DNA of 11,133 nt from Pseudomonadota bacterium (GTDB lineage: Bacteria; Pseudomonadota; Gammaproteobacteria; Steroidobacterales; Steroidobacteraceae), in contig JAJZLX010000087.1 in NCBI GenBank assembly GCA_021850555.1, positions 1 through 11,133 of the forward strand, read 5' to 3'. The notes beneath the pieces were generated by a model. It ran no database searches, had not been told where the DNA came from, and worked only from the letters and a program-made list of their open reading frames with translations. This document shows positions 1-7,723 of this stretch, piece after piece (within the stretch, counting starts at the first letter, position 1; each line of letters opens with the position of its first letter). The position numbers were made by a program, and so were the translations under genes.

Positions 1-38
1 CCTCTCCAGTTGAGAGCGGGAAGGGGAGTCATGTTGGT

Positions 39-61
39 CCCCGGGGCGGCCGCGGCCGGGG
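39..61 (-). terminator. GC-rich palindrome downstream of the sulfotransferase gene
   Basis: CCCCGG at 39-44 pairs with CCGGGG at 56-61, and the centre (47-58) is a perfect 12-bp palindrome CGGCCGCGGCCG. It lies 27 bases beyond the stop of the minus-strand receptor/sulfotransferase unit, where a transcript end is expected. No T-tract follows on the minus strand, so it is not a canonical intrinsic terminator. It may only be GC-rich spacer. Confidence 0.25.
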
Positions 62-87
62 AGGTTGCCTGCCGGAAGGAGCCGATA

Positions 88-2046
88 TCACGACTCCAAA
101 TGTAGCTCAGAGAGATGCTTCTCGTATTTACGCCACCTTCCGATGGAGGTCGAATAGAGGGGTTTGCGCACCTCCTGGTAGCTGGCTGTCAGGCACGGCC
201 TGGCGCTCAGATGAAAGTTCCGGTAGTCCGCCGGTACATCGATGCCGAGGAAGTCGAATACGTCGCGCACTACGTCGTCGAGACACGAGACCAAGTCTTC
301 ATAACGGACCGTCGCAATCCGTCCGCCGAAGATATCCCGCCAACGGGTCATCATCTCCTCATGGATGCGATAGTAAAACCCCAGGTCGGCCAGTCGATAC
401 TTGTAAGGGTGCTTGCCGGAAAACTCGTGGCAATAACACGATAGGCAGGTATCCCTCCAATCGCGCCGCATGTGGATGATCTTGGCGCCCGGAAGCAAAG
501 CGCCGATCAGTCCGAGGAATTGGAAGTTGGTGGGCATTTTGTCGACTATCGTGACGTTCCGCGCAATTCCGTCGAACTGCTCCAGATACACGCCAGCGTA
601 GGCCGACAGCTTTTCGGCAGACAGATTTTCCAACGCGGACGGATACGCGGCGAGGCTCCCGCCGGAGATCTCCCACGCGATCCGGCCGATCGTCGGTCGC
701 TCTCCCGCTCCGTATGCATGAGGGCTCGTCGTGATGATCTGTTCCAGCAGCGACGTTCCGGACCTCGGCATTCCCACGATGAAGATCAGGTCTCGTGCCG
801 TGTCTGTCGAGTGTCTCGGCGCAATATCGATGCGCGCGGCCTCGATAGAGCGCAGCAGATCCCGCGCCGGCTGCCGATCGAACCCGGGCGGAAGGAGCGC
901 GTTCGCCTCGCGGGAGCACCGAAAGGCCTGATCGTAATCGCCATTTCTGTCATGGAGATCGCCCAGAATGAAATTCACGGAGCGCTGCTCGGAAACCGAC
1001 GAACTCTCCGCTCCCCTTCGTTTCCACGACTCTATGGTCGCGATCGCCGTTCTCGCCCTGCGCGGAGTGGCAACGTCGTGCTCGTCCAATTGCTTGACGC
1101 ATCGTCCATAAGTCACGAGCAGCGGTGCGCACGCGCTGGACGCGACCAGGGCCTCGAGCAAATCGACCGCCTCGCTCGGACGACCCCTCCGCTCGAGCAT
1201 GACGGCCTGCAGCAGCGTCACGGGAAACGCGCCGGAAGCGCGCCGCGCGAATTCCCGCAGCAGCGATTCCGCGCGCGCGATACGACCCGCCGCGCACAGG
1301 CACATGATCAGGTTGCTCGCCGCGACTTCGTTGGCCGCATCAAGTGCGAGCGCCGTCTCGAACAGACCGATGGCCCTCTCGATATCGCCAAGCGCACTGT
1401 AACAGACGCCGGCGCAAATCATCGCGCCGAGATGCCGGGAATCGCTGCCGATCAGCGCGCTGTATACTTCCGCCGCCGCCGAGAACCAGCCAAAATGCTG
1501 ATAAACGACACCAATAAAGAAAGCAATGGTCTCGGAATCCATGTCCAAGCGGCGTGCCGCGGTGGCGGCCATCAACGCCTCGCGGTACCGGAACCTGGAA
1601 AAATAAATCTTCGCGATATCGCAATAGGCACTCGCCACGTCGCCGCTGCGCACGGCGAGTAAGCGCCGGGATGCGGTCTCGGCGGCATCGTCCGCATCCA
1701 CCATCAACGCTACATCGATCAGATCACATAGACAGCCGCCGTCGGTCAATTGGCCCGGCGGTACCAGCGCGACGATATTGCACCGCTGCAGGAGCAAGCG
1801 CCGGTCGAATCCGCTGGTCAATGCTGTGCGAAACAGCCGTAGCGCCACGCCGAACTCGCCTCTGCGCGTCGCCTTCATGATCCGCAGCACGGCGGCATCT
1901 GCCGCATGCGCGGGCACACTGGAGCGAGCGGCATCCGTAGCGGCCGCCTCTGGCGGCTTTGCGGCGCCTGGGGCGGGCGGCTGTGCGCCGGACGCGACGC
2001 TCGCGTCGTTTCGCATGCCGCCGCGCGTCATTGAAGGTGCCGCCAC
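88..2046 (-). CDS. TPR-repeat sulfotransferase (652 aa)
   Basis: This is a cytoplasmic-type fusion of an N-terminal tetratricopeptide region and a C-terminal PAPS-dependent sulfotransferase. After a low-complexity Ala/Pro-rich start (1-50), helical TPR-like repeats run from about 50 to 310 and 355 to 390; the clearest are near 140-265. The sulfotransferase begins near 418. The 5'-phosphosulfate loop GMPRSGTS is at 425-432, the 3'-phosphate-binding segment MRRDWRDTCLSCY at 526-538, and RYEDL at 581-585. These are the signatures of the TPR-sulfotransferase family, and the length is usual for it. The start is GTG, chosen because AAGGAG (2055-2060) sits eight bases upstream; in-frame ATGs at 2031 and 2016 are alternatives. 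No signal peptide or membrane segment is seen. The gene follows the receptor gene by 52 bases on the same strand, so the two are probably co-transcribed. Substrate unknown: a protein tyrosine, glycan or small molecule is possible. The family call is secure; the role is not. Confidence 0.93.
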   Translation of the reverse strand: MAAPSMTRGGMRNDASVASGAQPPAPGAAKPPEAAATDAARSSVPAHAADAAVLRIMKATRRGEFGVALRLFRTALTSGFDRRLLLQRCNIVALVPPGQLTDGGCLCDLIDVALMVDADDAAETASRRLLAVRSGDVASAYCDIAKIYFSRFRYREALMAATAARRLDMDSETIAFFIGVVYQHFGWFSAAAEVYSALIGSDSRHLGAMICAGVCYSALGDIERAIGLFETALALDAANEVAASNLIMCLCAAGRIARAESLLREFARRASGAFPVTLLQAVMLERRGRPSEAVDLLEALVASSACAPLLVTYGRCVKQLDEHDVATPRRARTAIATIESWKRRGAESSSVSEQRSVNFILGDLHDRNGDYDQAFRCSREANALLPPGFDRQPARDLLRSIEAARIDIAPRHSTDTARDLIFIVGMPRSGTSLLEQIITTSPHAYGAGERPTIGRIAWEISGGSLAAYPSALENLSAEKLSAYAGVYLEQFDGIARNVTIVDKMPTNFQFLGLIGALLPGAKIIHMRRDWRDTCLSCYCHEFSGKHPYKYRLADLGFYYRIHEEMMTRWRDIFGGRIATVRYEDLVSCLDDVVRDVFDFLGIDVPADYRNFHLSARPCLTASYQEVRKPLYSTSIGRWRKYEKHLSELHLES

Positions 2047-2054
2047 GCCGCTCG

Positions 2055-2060
2055 CTCCTT
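2055..2060 (-). promoter_or_regulatory. Ribosome binding site deciding the GTG start of the sulfotransferase
   Basis: On the minus strand AAGGAG lies eight bases before GTG 2046. The later in-frame ATGs at 2031 and 2016 have no comparable purine tract at the right distance, so the GTG start is preferred. Confidence 0.6.
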
Positions 2061-2098
2061 TCCGGTCCGCCCAGGGCAGCTGCTGCCGGTGCCCGGCC

Positions 2099-4486
2099 TC
2101 AAAAAGCCATGCTCACCGTGCCATAAATCGCTCGCGGCGCGCCGGGATTGACGATGACATAGCCGGCGGCATTGGTGTTGAAATAGCCGCCGCCGGTAAT
2201 ATCGGCTGTCGAGTTGTAGCGCTTTCCGAAAAGATTGGTGACATTCAGCGCAAATGCCGTGTACTTTACGCCATCCACCCAACCGTCGAGAGCGGTGGTT
2301 TTCCCTCGCACCATGAAATTGGTCACACTGTAGCCGCCCAGCTGCTGGCGGGACGGCGCTCCGGTATTGTTGTTGAAGAGGTACTGCCTTCCATAGTATT
2401 GATCGAAGAGCGTCGCGGATAAGGCGACATCATCGAAGAATTTCCGGTAGGTCACGCCGGCATTCGCCGTGATGTTCGGATTGCTGGATACCGGTGAGCC
2501 GTTGTAATACTGGTTGTCCGCAGTGGAGAAATACATATTGTAGTAGCCGTGAAGGAATCCGACGTTCGCGAAGCCGGACCAGCCGCGGTCTACTCTGGCG
2601 TCGAGCGCCAGATTCACCCCGCTCAGCGTTGCGGTTCCGTAGCTGAATATTGTCAGCAACGGATTCGTCGGAGATGTCACCGGAATCGTCTCATTGCTCA
2701 GCTTGTCGTCGAAGTAGTTGAGGTCGGCGAATGCGTCCTCGAGTCCGAGCCATCCTTTTTTGGAGAACTTGAAGCCCGCCTCGTAGTCGTCGCTTTTCAC
2801 CGGATATAGCTCGCCGAGGTCGGTCAACGGTCCGGCGGCGGCGTTGAAATTGCCGGCGGTCGGGTTCTGATAGGTTACCGAGTACTGGGCGTACAGCGCG
2901 ACGCCTTCAATCAGCTGATAGTTGACGCCGACGGATGGCTCGACCTTCTGGTATTGTTTGGCGATGCTGGGGGAGTTGCTGTATTGGACTGAAGGATAGA
3001 AATCCGAGACGATGGACGGGCTATTTTGGAAGAAGTGCGTCTGAAAGTCCATGAAATCGACGCCCGGAACGATCAGCAGATGCGGCAACGGTCTGATGTG
3101 GTCCTGGAAGAATGCGGAGGCGTACGTGGTGGTGTAGGTGTGGTCGGTAATCGCTCTTGGATGCTGCGGTATCGGGTAGCCGACGAGGGGGTTCCCGGCG
3201 AATCCGAACACGTTGGTCGTTGCATTGATCACGTAGCCGCCGACCGCAATGTCGTTCCAAGGCGCGTGTATATCAATGGCGAATTTGTCGCCGAACGTGT
3301 TCGTATACCAATTGGTCTGCTCTTGTCCGGAGCGCGCGAGCGGCGGATAGAAGTTGTTGATGCCGGCGTGATGTAGCGTGCTGTCTCGATACCAGAACAG
3401 ATTGGTCGTCCAGACGTGGCGCGCAATCTTGAGATGCTGGCGCCCGTAGAGCAGGAACATCTTCTCGTGGAAGGTCTTCTGCCATACCGAGTTCGGAAGC
3501 GCCGAGTAGAATCCGGAGGTCTGCTCGCTGTACGCCGGACCGTTCGGGAGGCCCGACAGGGTGACGCCCGGAACCGGCGTGATGGGTATCTGATTCGGTC
3601 GGTAGGACCAGTTGTGGTCATAATACGCGCCGAGGCTGAAGCGGTTGGCTCCTTCGTGCTTGCGCACTTTGAAATATGCTTGAGTGGTTTCGCTGGGAAG
3701 ATCTGCGCCGGTTCGGAAACTGTTGCCGTGTGCGTACGCGGCGGCGAGAACGGCGGACCAGCCGGAGAAGTCGCCGGTACTGGCGGCGGCCGAGACGATT
3801 TTCGTGTCAAAGCTGCCGTAGGAGAGCGCGGCCCGCGCATAGGCATGCCGGCTGGGCTGAACGGGGATGAAGTTGATGGTGCCGCCGATGCTGTCGAACC
3901 ATCGGGTGCGGGGGTTGCCGGGACCGTAAATGGTGTTTATGCCGGAGAGGAGGGAACCGATCGGCGTCTCGGCGGTGTGAAAGCTCTGGCCCTCGACGGT
4001 GTTTTGAATGGGAATGCCGTCGAAAAGGCCGGTGATTCCATTGTATTCCAGGTCGCCGATATATCCGGTGACGCCGACTTTTATGCCGCGGATGGATATG
4101 GTGGCGCGGTTGGAGACCCCGCCGACGTTCGGTCCGCTGACATACACGTTGGGTTGAATGGTCAGCGCTTGGGTCGCGCTGGCATTGGGCCCGAATATCC
4201 GGGCTTGCTGCGGCGTGACTGTTGCGATGCTCTGGGTGGAGTGGAGAATTTCTGTGTGGGTGATGAGCCGGTGGTCAAAGGCGGTGCCGGCGGGTTGCGC
4301 GCGTCGCTGCGATTGCGCCTGCTTCGATACCGTCCCGACATTTACGGCGCCGGGCTTCGCCTGTGTGGCGGAAGTGCGTTTGGAGTCGCGAGCCTCGGCG
4401 TGGACCGGGTACAGCGCGGCCATCACCGCGAGAGGAATCAGAGCCATGCGGGCGCGAGCCGGAGTCGAGGGGCAATCGTGTTCCAT
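2099..4486 (-). CDS. TonB-dependent outer-membrane receptor (795 aa)
   Basis: A 22-stranded beta-barrel receptor that imports a scarce ligand across the outer membrane using energy from TonB. A signal peptide is visible: RAR at 11-13, a hydrophobic core at about 14-28, and probable cleavage after the AEA near 30-32. The plug domain runs from about 70 to 210, including the RATISIRGIK segment (128-136) and ends with SIGGTINFIPV (199-209). The rest is aromatic-rich barrel ending in a C-terminal Phe, as needed for outer-membrane insertion. The segment AVNVGTVSK (47-55) could be the TonB box, but this is a guess. GGAGGA (4491-4496) lies four bases before the ATG; Met14 is an alternative start. No iron-siderophore, cobalamin or sugar signature lets me name the ligand. 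The TPR-sulfotransferase follows on the same strand, and a dedicated exbB-exbD-tonB set is divergently encoded. A Pho-box-like motif lies about 92 bases upstream. Family call firm, ligand unknown. Confidence 0.95.
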   Translation of the reverse strand: MEHDCPSTPARARMALIPLAVMAALYPVHAEARDSKRTSATQAKPGAVNVGTVSKQAQSQRRAQPAGTAFDHRLITHTEILHSTQSIATVTPQQARIFGPNASATQALTIQPNVYVSGPNVGGVSNRATISIRGIKVGVTGYIGDLEYNGITGLFDGIPIQNTVEGQSFHTAETPIGSLLSGINTIYGPGNPRTRWFDSIGGTINFIPVQPSRHAYARAALSYGSFDTKIVSAAASTGDFSGWSAVLAAAYAHGNSFRTGADLPSETTQAYFKVRKHEGANRFSLGAYYDHNWSYRPNQIPITPVPGVTLSGLPNGPAYSEQTSGFYSALPNSVWQKTFHEKMFLLYGRQHLKIARHVWTTNLFWYRDSTLHHAGINNFYPPLARSGQEQTNWYTNTFGDKFAIDIHAPWNDIAVGGYVINATTNVFGFAGNPLVGYPIPQHPRAITDHTYTTTYASAFFQDHIRPLPHLLIVPGVDFMDFQTHFFQNSPSIVSDFYPSVQYSNSPSIAKQYQKVEPSVGVNYQLIEGVALYAQYSVTYQNPTAGNFNAAAGPLTDLGELYPVKSDDYEAGFKFSKKGWLGLEDAFADLNYFDDKLSNETIPVTSPTNPLLTIFSYGTATLSGVNLALDARVDRGWSGFANVGFLHGYYNMYFSTADNQYYNGSPVSSNPNITANAGVTYRKFFDDVALSATLFDQYYGRQYLFNNNTGAPSRQQLGGYSVTNFMVRGKTTALDGWVDGVKYTAFALNVTNLFGKRYNSTADITGGGYFNTNAAGYVIVNPGAPRAIYGTVSMAF

Positions 4487-4578
4487 GTAATCCTCCAGTC
4501 TGACGGGAGCGGCCGTGCGCGAAAAGGCGCGCCGCCGGGACGATTTGATGTTTTGACCGCGACGAAACGTAGCAGGAG

Positions 4579-4599
4579 ACGATGACAGTCGTGTGAACG
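4579..4599 (-). promoter_or_regulatory. Pho-box-like motif upstream of the TonB-dependent receptor
   Basis: Reading the minus strand, CGTTCAC-ACGA-CTGTCAT is followed by CGT. The second half is a perfect 7/7 match to the Pho-box half-site CTGTCAT and the first matches 4/7, with the canonical 4-base spacer (11-base phasing). A weak -10-like TACGTT begins ten bases after the second half-site. The motif is about 92 bases before the receptor start. The block TCAC-N6-GTCATCGT recurs upstream of exbB. PhoB control is inference. Confidence 0.4.
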
Positions 4600-5263
4600 G
4601 GGCCGGCCGTGCCTACCGAGGCGTAATATGGTTGTGGAGCGGACGTATGTGGACGGATGTTATGTGCGGCGCGCGCGGGCTGATGTAGGCCGAGCGGCGC
4701 GGTCCACACGGGGTGGCAGGGTCAGCGCGGTCAACGTGCGCACTCCTGCGAACGGTGGGGCGGAGACGCGGGAGACGCCCGGACTGTGGGAGTGACCTGC
4801 GCAAGGTGTGTCGGGGTTGGGCGGGCGTGTAGAGCGCCGCCGCTTGCGTTCGAGTCCAAGGGCGGTGAGGCGCCGGCGGGGTGTGTCGACGCCGCGGGAA
4901 TCAATCGGAGTCGGCGGGAATTCGCCGCGCGGCGGCGCGGTCCGGGACGCGCAGGGCGGCCGCGGGTGTCCGTGCGCAAGGGTGTCATGGACCGGTCAGC
5001 GGAGCGGGCGGGAGGATCTCGGGTTGGTGAGCACGTTGGGGCGGTCCGTGAGCGGCGCACCGCGCCACACGCAGCGTTTTGGGGCGGTGTCGTGGCAGGA
5101 GACGGTGAGGGTAAGTGCCTGATGCGGGACGTGGAATCGGGGTCGGGTGTCTTCGCGGAATCGCGTGGCGCCCGGGGCGTGCAAACGGCCCGTGGGGCTC
5201 GAACGGCCAAGTTCAACGTGCCGCTGCGAATGCAATCGCGACTTGTGCGGTTAAGCCGGAGGG

Positions 5264-5292
5264 TTGTCACGAATTCGTCATCGTTCTGAAAG
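5264..5292 (+). promoter_or_regulatory. Promoter / Pho-box-like motif upstream of exbB
   Basis: TTGTCAC-GAAT-TCGTCAT (5264-5281) resembles two Pho-box half-sites (5/7 each against CTGTCAT) with a 4-base spacer. A third, weaker repeat CTGAAAG follows in phase at 5286-5292. Alternatively, TTGTCA (5264-5269) is a -35 box (5/6) with TGAAAG (5287-5292) as a poor -10 at 17-base spacing. It lies 47 bases before the exbB start and shares TCAC-N6-GTCATCGT with the divergent receptor promoter. Confidence 0.4.
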
Positions 5293-5338
5293 ACTCGGCG
5301 CCTAGGCTGGGTGCGTCGCAGAGCAGGGGAAAGTCGCC

Positions 5339-6031
5339 ATGGACCTCCAATATCTCGTCCATCTCGCCAATTATTCCGACGGCGTGTTGTATCTAATGAT
5401 GGGACTGTTGCTCATCACGCTGACGATCATAGTCGACAGATTCTGGTATCTGCGCGGCAGCATCCTGGGCGGTCACGTCGTCTGCGCGGAGCTGAGTGGC
5501 CTGGCCGAGCTGGACCGGACGACACTGCGGCAGTTCACCGAGCACGCCGGAGAGCGGCCCGAGGCGGCCCTGCTCGGGTCAGCCCTGCGTCATCACGGCG
5601 TGGTTCGCGGAGAAGCCCTGGCCAACCGCCTGGAGGAGAGCATCCTGCTCACCGGACCGAGCCTGGACCGGCGCCTGTGGGTGCTCGATACCATAGTGAC
5701 TCTGGCTCCGTTGCTGGGCCTGTTCGGCACCATCCTCGGAATGTTCCACGCCTTTTCGGTGCTGGCTCGCCCCGGCCATGCGCCAACGCGGGTGACGGGC
5801 GGTGTCGCCGACGCCCTGGTGGCGACCGCTTCGGGCCTGTTTATCGCCATGCTCGGCCTGCTGGCCTACAACGCTTTCAGCAACCAAGTGCGCCAGATCA
5901 CGAATCAGTTGGATTCCCTCAAGACTGTGCTGCTCAATCGCATGGACGGCCATCCGGTGGTGGTCGAGGGACCGACTGCAGCGGCACAGGGCGCTCGCGG
6001 GCGAGATACGGTGGCGGCGACGGAACGCTGA
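5339..6031 (+). CDS. exbB: ExbB/TolQ/MotA-family proton channel subunit (230 aa)
   Basis: An inner-membrane subunit of the proton-driven motor that energises TonB-dependent transport. Three membrane segments are visible at about 15-36, 112-138 and 154-180, in the ExbB/TolQ arrangement with the main cytoplasmic loop between the first two. The family hallmark APLLGLFGTILGM is at 123-135, and TM3 carries VADALVATASGL (156-167). At the position of the conserved TM3 glutamate (E. coli ExbB E176, in an AEAL context) this protein has Asp158, and the usual following Ile-Pro is replaced by Met-Leu. AGGGGA (5325-5330) is eight bases before the ATG. The exbD start follows one base after the stop, so the two are translationally close. 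Together with exbD and tonB downstream, this assigns it to the ExbB rather than the TolQ branch. Overall family call is secure. Confidence 0.93.
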   Translation: MDLQYLVHLANYSDGVLYLMMGLLLITLTIIVDRFWYLRGSILGGHVVCAELSGLAELDRTTLRQFTEHAGERPEAALLGSALRHHGVVRGEALANRLEESILLTGPSLDRRLWVLDTIVTLAPLLGLFGTILGMFHAFSVLARPGHAPTRVTGGVADALVATASGLFIAMLGLLAYNAFSNQVRQITNQLDSLKTVLLNRMDGHPVVVEGPTAAAQGARGRDTVAATER

Positions 6032-6032
6032 C

Positions 6033-6434
6033 GTGGGCCGCCGTTATTTCGAGGTGCGCAAGGGGCGCATCGAGATCATCCCGATGATCGACGTGATGTT
6101 CTTCCTGCTCGTGTTCTTCATCATGATCGTCGTGGAGATGATCCCGGATCGCGGGCTTGCCTTGCAGTTGCCCCGCTCCAGCCGGACGAGACGACTCCCC
6201 CATCCCCATTTCACCATCGACATCGAGCAGGACGGCGGGGTCACCGTCAAGGGTCGCCATTATGAGCTGGCCGGCCTGGAATCCCTGCTGCGCAGCGACG
6301 GTGATCCCGCGAAGACTCAGGTCACGATCGCCGCCGACAAGAATGTGCCCTTTCAGGACTTCGTTCACGTCATGGACATCTGCCAGGAGGCCGGGGTCGA
6401 CGATATCGGCATCGCCGCAACGCCGACCAACTGA
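6033..6434 (+). CDS. exbD: ExbD/TolR-family biopolymer transport protein (133 aa)
   Basis: A single-span inner-membrane protein that partners ExbB. A short cytoplasmic N-terminus is followed by the diagnostic IPMIDVMFFLLVFFIM (16-31). Asp20 is the conserved proton-relay residue (E. coli ExbD D25), and the periplasmic domain runs from about 40 to 133. Near its end, TQVTIAADKNVPFQDFVHVM matches the typical ExbD/TolR fold pattern, as does the terminal GIAATP. Length is usual for the family. The start is taken as GTG 6033, one base after the exbB stop, because homologous sequence begins just before the TM and no ATG fits; the SD is weak (GGAA at 6022-6025). The frame is open far upstream, but that part overlaps exbB and is not coding. 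Confidence 0.92.
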   Translation: MGRRYFEVRKGRIEIIPMIDVMFFLLVFFIMIVVEMIPDRGLALQLPRSSRTRRLPHPHFTIDIEQDGGVTVKGRHYELAGLESLLRSDGDPAKTQVTIAADKNVPFQDFVHVMDICQEAGVDDIGIAATPTN

Positions 6435-6805
6435 ACGAGCACGTCGCCGATCGCTGAAGTGACCAAAAAGGTGCATTCCAATTATGTGCGGCCGGGTTGG
6501 CCGGCTCTCGACAGCGCGTGCAACCCGCGGCCCCGGGAGGTCAGGCGAGCTTCAGGGTGGGCGCCGGCGCGCGGCCGTCGAGCACGGATGCGAACCGGCG
6601 CGGGTCCCGGCGCCTGCCTCGGGCGGGGCCGGTGCTGCCGCGTTCCGATGAGCCCGCGTCGCAGGTCGCTGGCGTCGGACGGTTCGTCCCCGGTCGCTCT
6701 GGCCGAAGGCGTGCGGCGAAGTGCCGGGTATCCCGGTCCGGCGGCGTCAGCGCCATGCCGGTCGGTGTCGGCTCAGGGCGCGAAGACGATCTAAGTGCCG
6801 TACCG
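6435..6805 (+). other. 371-base gap between exbD and tonB
   Basis: The tonB frame stays open back to an ATG at 6497. The extra 103 residues are Arg/Gly/Pro-rich, with no membrane segment or recognisable domain, and would put an odd cytoplasmic extension on TonB. A second open frame (6459-6794) is equally unconvincing. No promoter, terminator or RNA was recognised. Either this is spacer in a GC-rich operon or the remains of a lost gene. Confidence 0.5.
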
Positions 6806-7516
6806 ATGAGCACGCACCAACCGATGAGCGCCGTTGCGCGGCGGGACCCCTTTGGGCGTGCCGCGCTCATGGCCGCGGCGCTCGAGGTCGCGTTGGTCGG
6901 CGGCCTTCTCTGGTCAGGGTCGCGCGCGCCGGCCAAAAGCGACGCGCCGCCGCGGAAGATCATTGCCGTCCACGTGGTTCGCTCGACAGCGCACGAGCCC
7001 AAGGTCGTTACGATGCCGCCCAAACCGGTGGTGAACCATCGGTCAGCCAAACCCGTTCCGCGTCCCGTTGCCATGCCGATCACAAAATCAGTGCTCTCAC
7101 CGATGCCGAGAGCCTTGCTCGCCAGCAACCGGGCGCTGACGCCTCCACGCTTCAGACTGCCGTCCCCGATTCTCGCGCCGCCTCGGCGGCTGACGGCCGC
7201 CACGCGGGCGACCCGGGAGGTGGCGTTGGAAGTCTATGCCGCCCGGGTGCGAGCGCGGGTCCAGGCGAACCTGCGGGTGCCGGAGACGATCCGCCTGATG
7301 CGCCTCTCGGGCAAGACGGAAGTGGCCTTCGAGCTGCAACCGGACGGCCTGCTCCTGTGGGCGAGAATTGAGCGCACGAGCGGTATCGGCGCCGTCGATC
7401 GGGCGGCGCTGCACACCGTGAAACAGACCGCATACCCGCACTTCATGCACGGTATGCCCGACCACGACACGACTTTCGACATTGACGTGCGCATCTCGGG
7501 TCGCGATGAGTCATGA
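6806..7516 (+). CDS. tonB: TonB energy-transducing protein (236 aa)
   Basis: It links the ExbB-ExbD motor to outer-membrane receptors across the periplasm. From the ATG at 6806 the protein has a short basic cytoplasmic start and one membrane anchor (about 17-37). A Pro/Lys-rich periplasmic linker follows (about 42-135). The C-terminal TonB domain starts near 144 with YAARVRARVQANLRVP, then SGKTEVAFELQPDGLL and an SGIGAVDRAALHTVKQ segment matching the family pattern. In the anchor, an ungapped by-eye alignment to E. coli TonB places Glu27 where His20 is and Ala23 where Ser16 is. No good Shine-Dalgarno precedes 6806. Met7 (6824) or an upstream start (6755 or 6497) cannot be excluded, but the residues before 6806 look non-coding. 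Position after exbB-exbD supports a dedicated motor for the divergent receptor. Confidence 0.9.
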   Translation: MSTHQPMSAVARRDPFGRAALMAAALEVALVGGLLWSGSRAPAKSDAPPRKIIAVHVVRSTAHEPKVVTMPPKPVVNHRSAKPVPRPVAMPITKSVLSPMPRALLASNRALTPPRFRLPSPILAPPRRLTAATRATREVALEVYAARVRARVQANLRVPETIRLMRLSGKTEVAFELQPDGLLLWARIERTSGIGAVDRAALHTVKQTAYPHFMHGMPDHDTTFDIDVRISGRDES

Positions 7517-7723
7517 AAGCACGGAAATTCAGGATCGGGCGCGGATATAGGGCATTGCGCTCGCCGCCACGTTCCACGGCTTTCCGGGCGGCGCGCAAGC
7601 GCAAGCGTGGAGCAGGCGGACGCGCGGTCCGAGCCGTGAGAGCGAGGCGCCAATGGCGGATGCGCCGGAGCATCCCGCCGGCCGCCACGGCGATATCGAG
7701 ATCAACCGACGAGGGTTAAAGCA

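Larger units (their letters stand above)
4487..5338. other. 852-base divergent intergenic region, no convincing gene
   Basis: The region separates the divergent receptor and exbB genes. Several frames stay open for 60-180 codons, but the predicted products are Arg/Gly/Ala-rich and low in hydrophobic residues. They resemble no family and overlap on both strands, as expected for GC-rich non-coding DNA. The plus strand between about 4600 and 5200 is markedly richer in G than C, with many GGG and GTG runs. The supported contents are the two promoter-proximal motifs at 4579-4599 and 5264-5292 and the ribosome binding sites of the flanking genes. No tRNA or other recognisable RNA was seen. Confidence 0.7.

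Noticed and set aside
21..33. AAGGGGAGTC followed by ATG, resembling the IS SD/end sequence near 10625-10639
   Set aside because: Only ten bases match, there is no surrounding IS sequence, and the ATG opens a 24-codon frame without features; probably coincidence at the window edge.
472..1662. 396-codon plus-strand frame opposite the sulfotransferase gene
   Set aside because: It lies antisense to a gene with clear TPR and sulfotransferase motifs, and its Arg-rich product shows no family features.
3416..4585. 389-codon plus-strand frame opposite the receptor gene
   Set aside because: Shadow of the receptor coding strand. The Gly/Val/Arg-rich product has no recognisable domain, and the receptor signal peptide and plug are clear on the other strand.
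4786..5289. 167-codon plus-strand frame in the divergent intergenic region
   Set aside because: Low-complexity Arg/Gly/Ala composition, no SD, and it overlaps the Pho-box-like motif and exbB promoter.
7513..7719. 68-codon plus-strand frame overlapping the tonB stop by ATGA and ending four bases before the phosphoesterase start
   Set aside because: The tiling is tempting, but the product is about a third Arg/Lys with no domain or hydrophobic core, no SD precedes it, and such frames are common in GC-rich spacer. A conserved orthologue would revive it.
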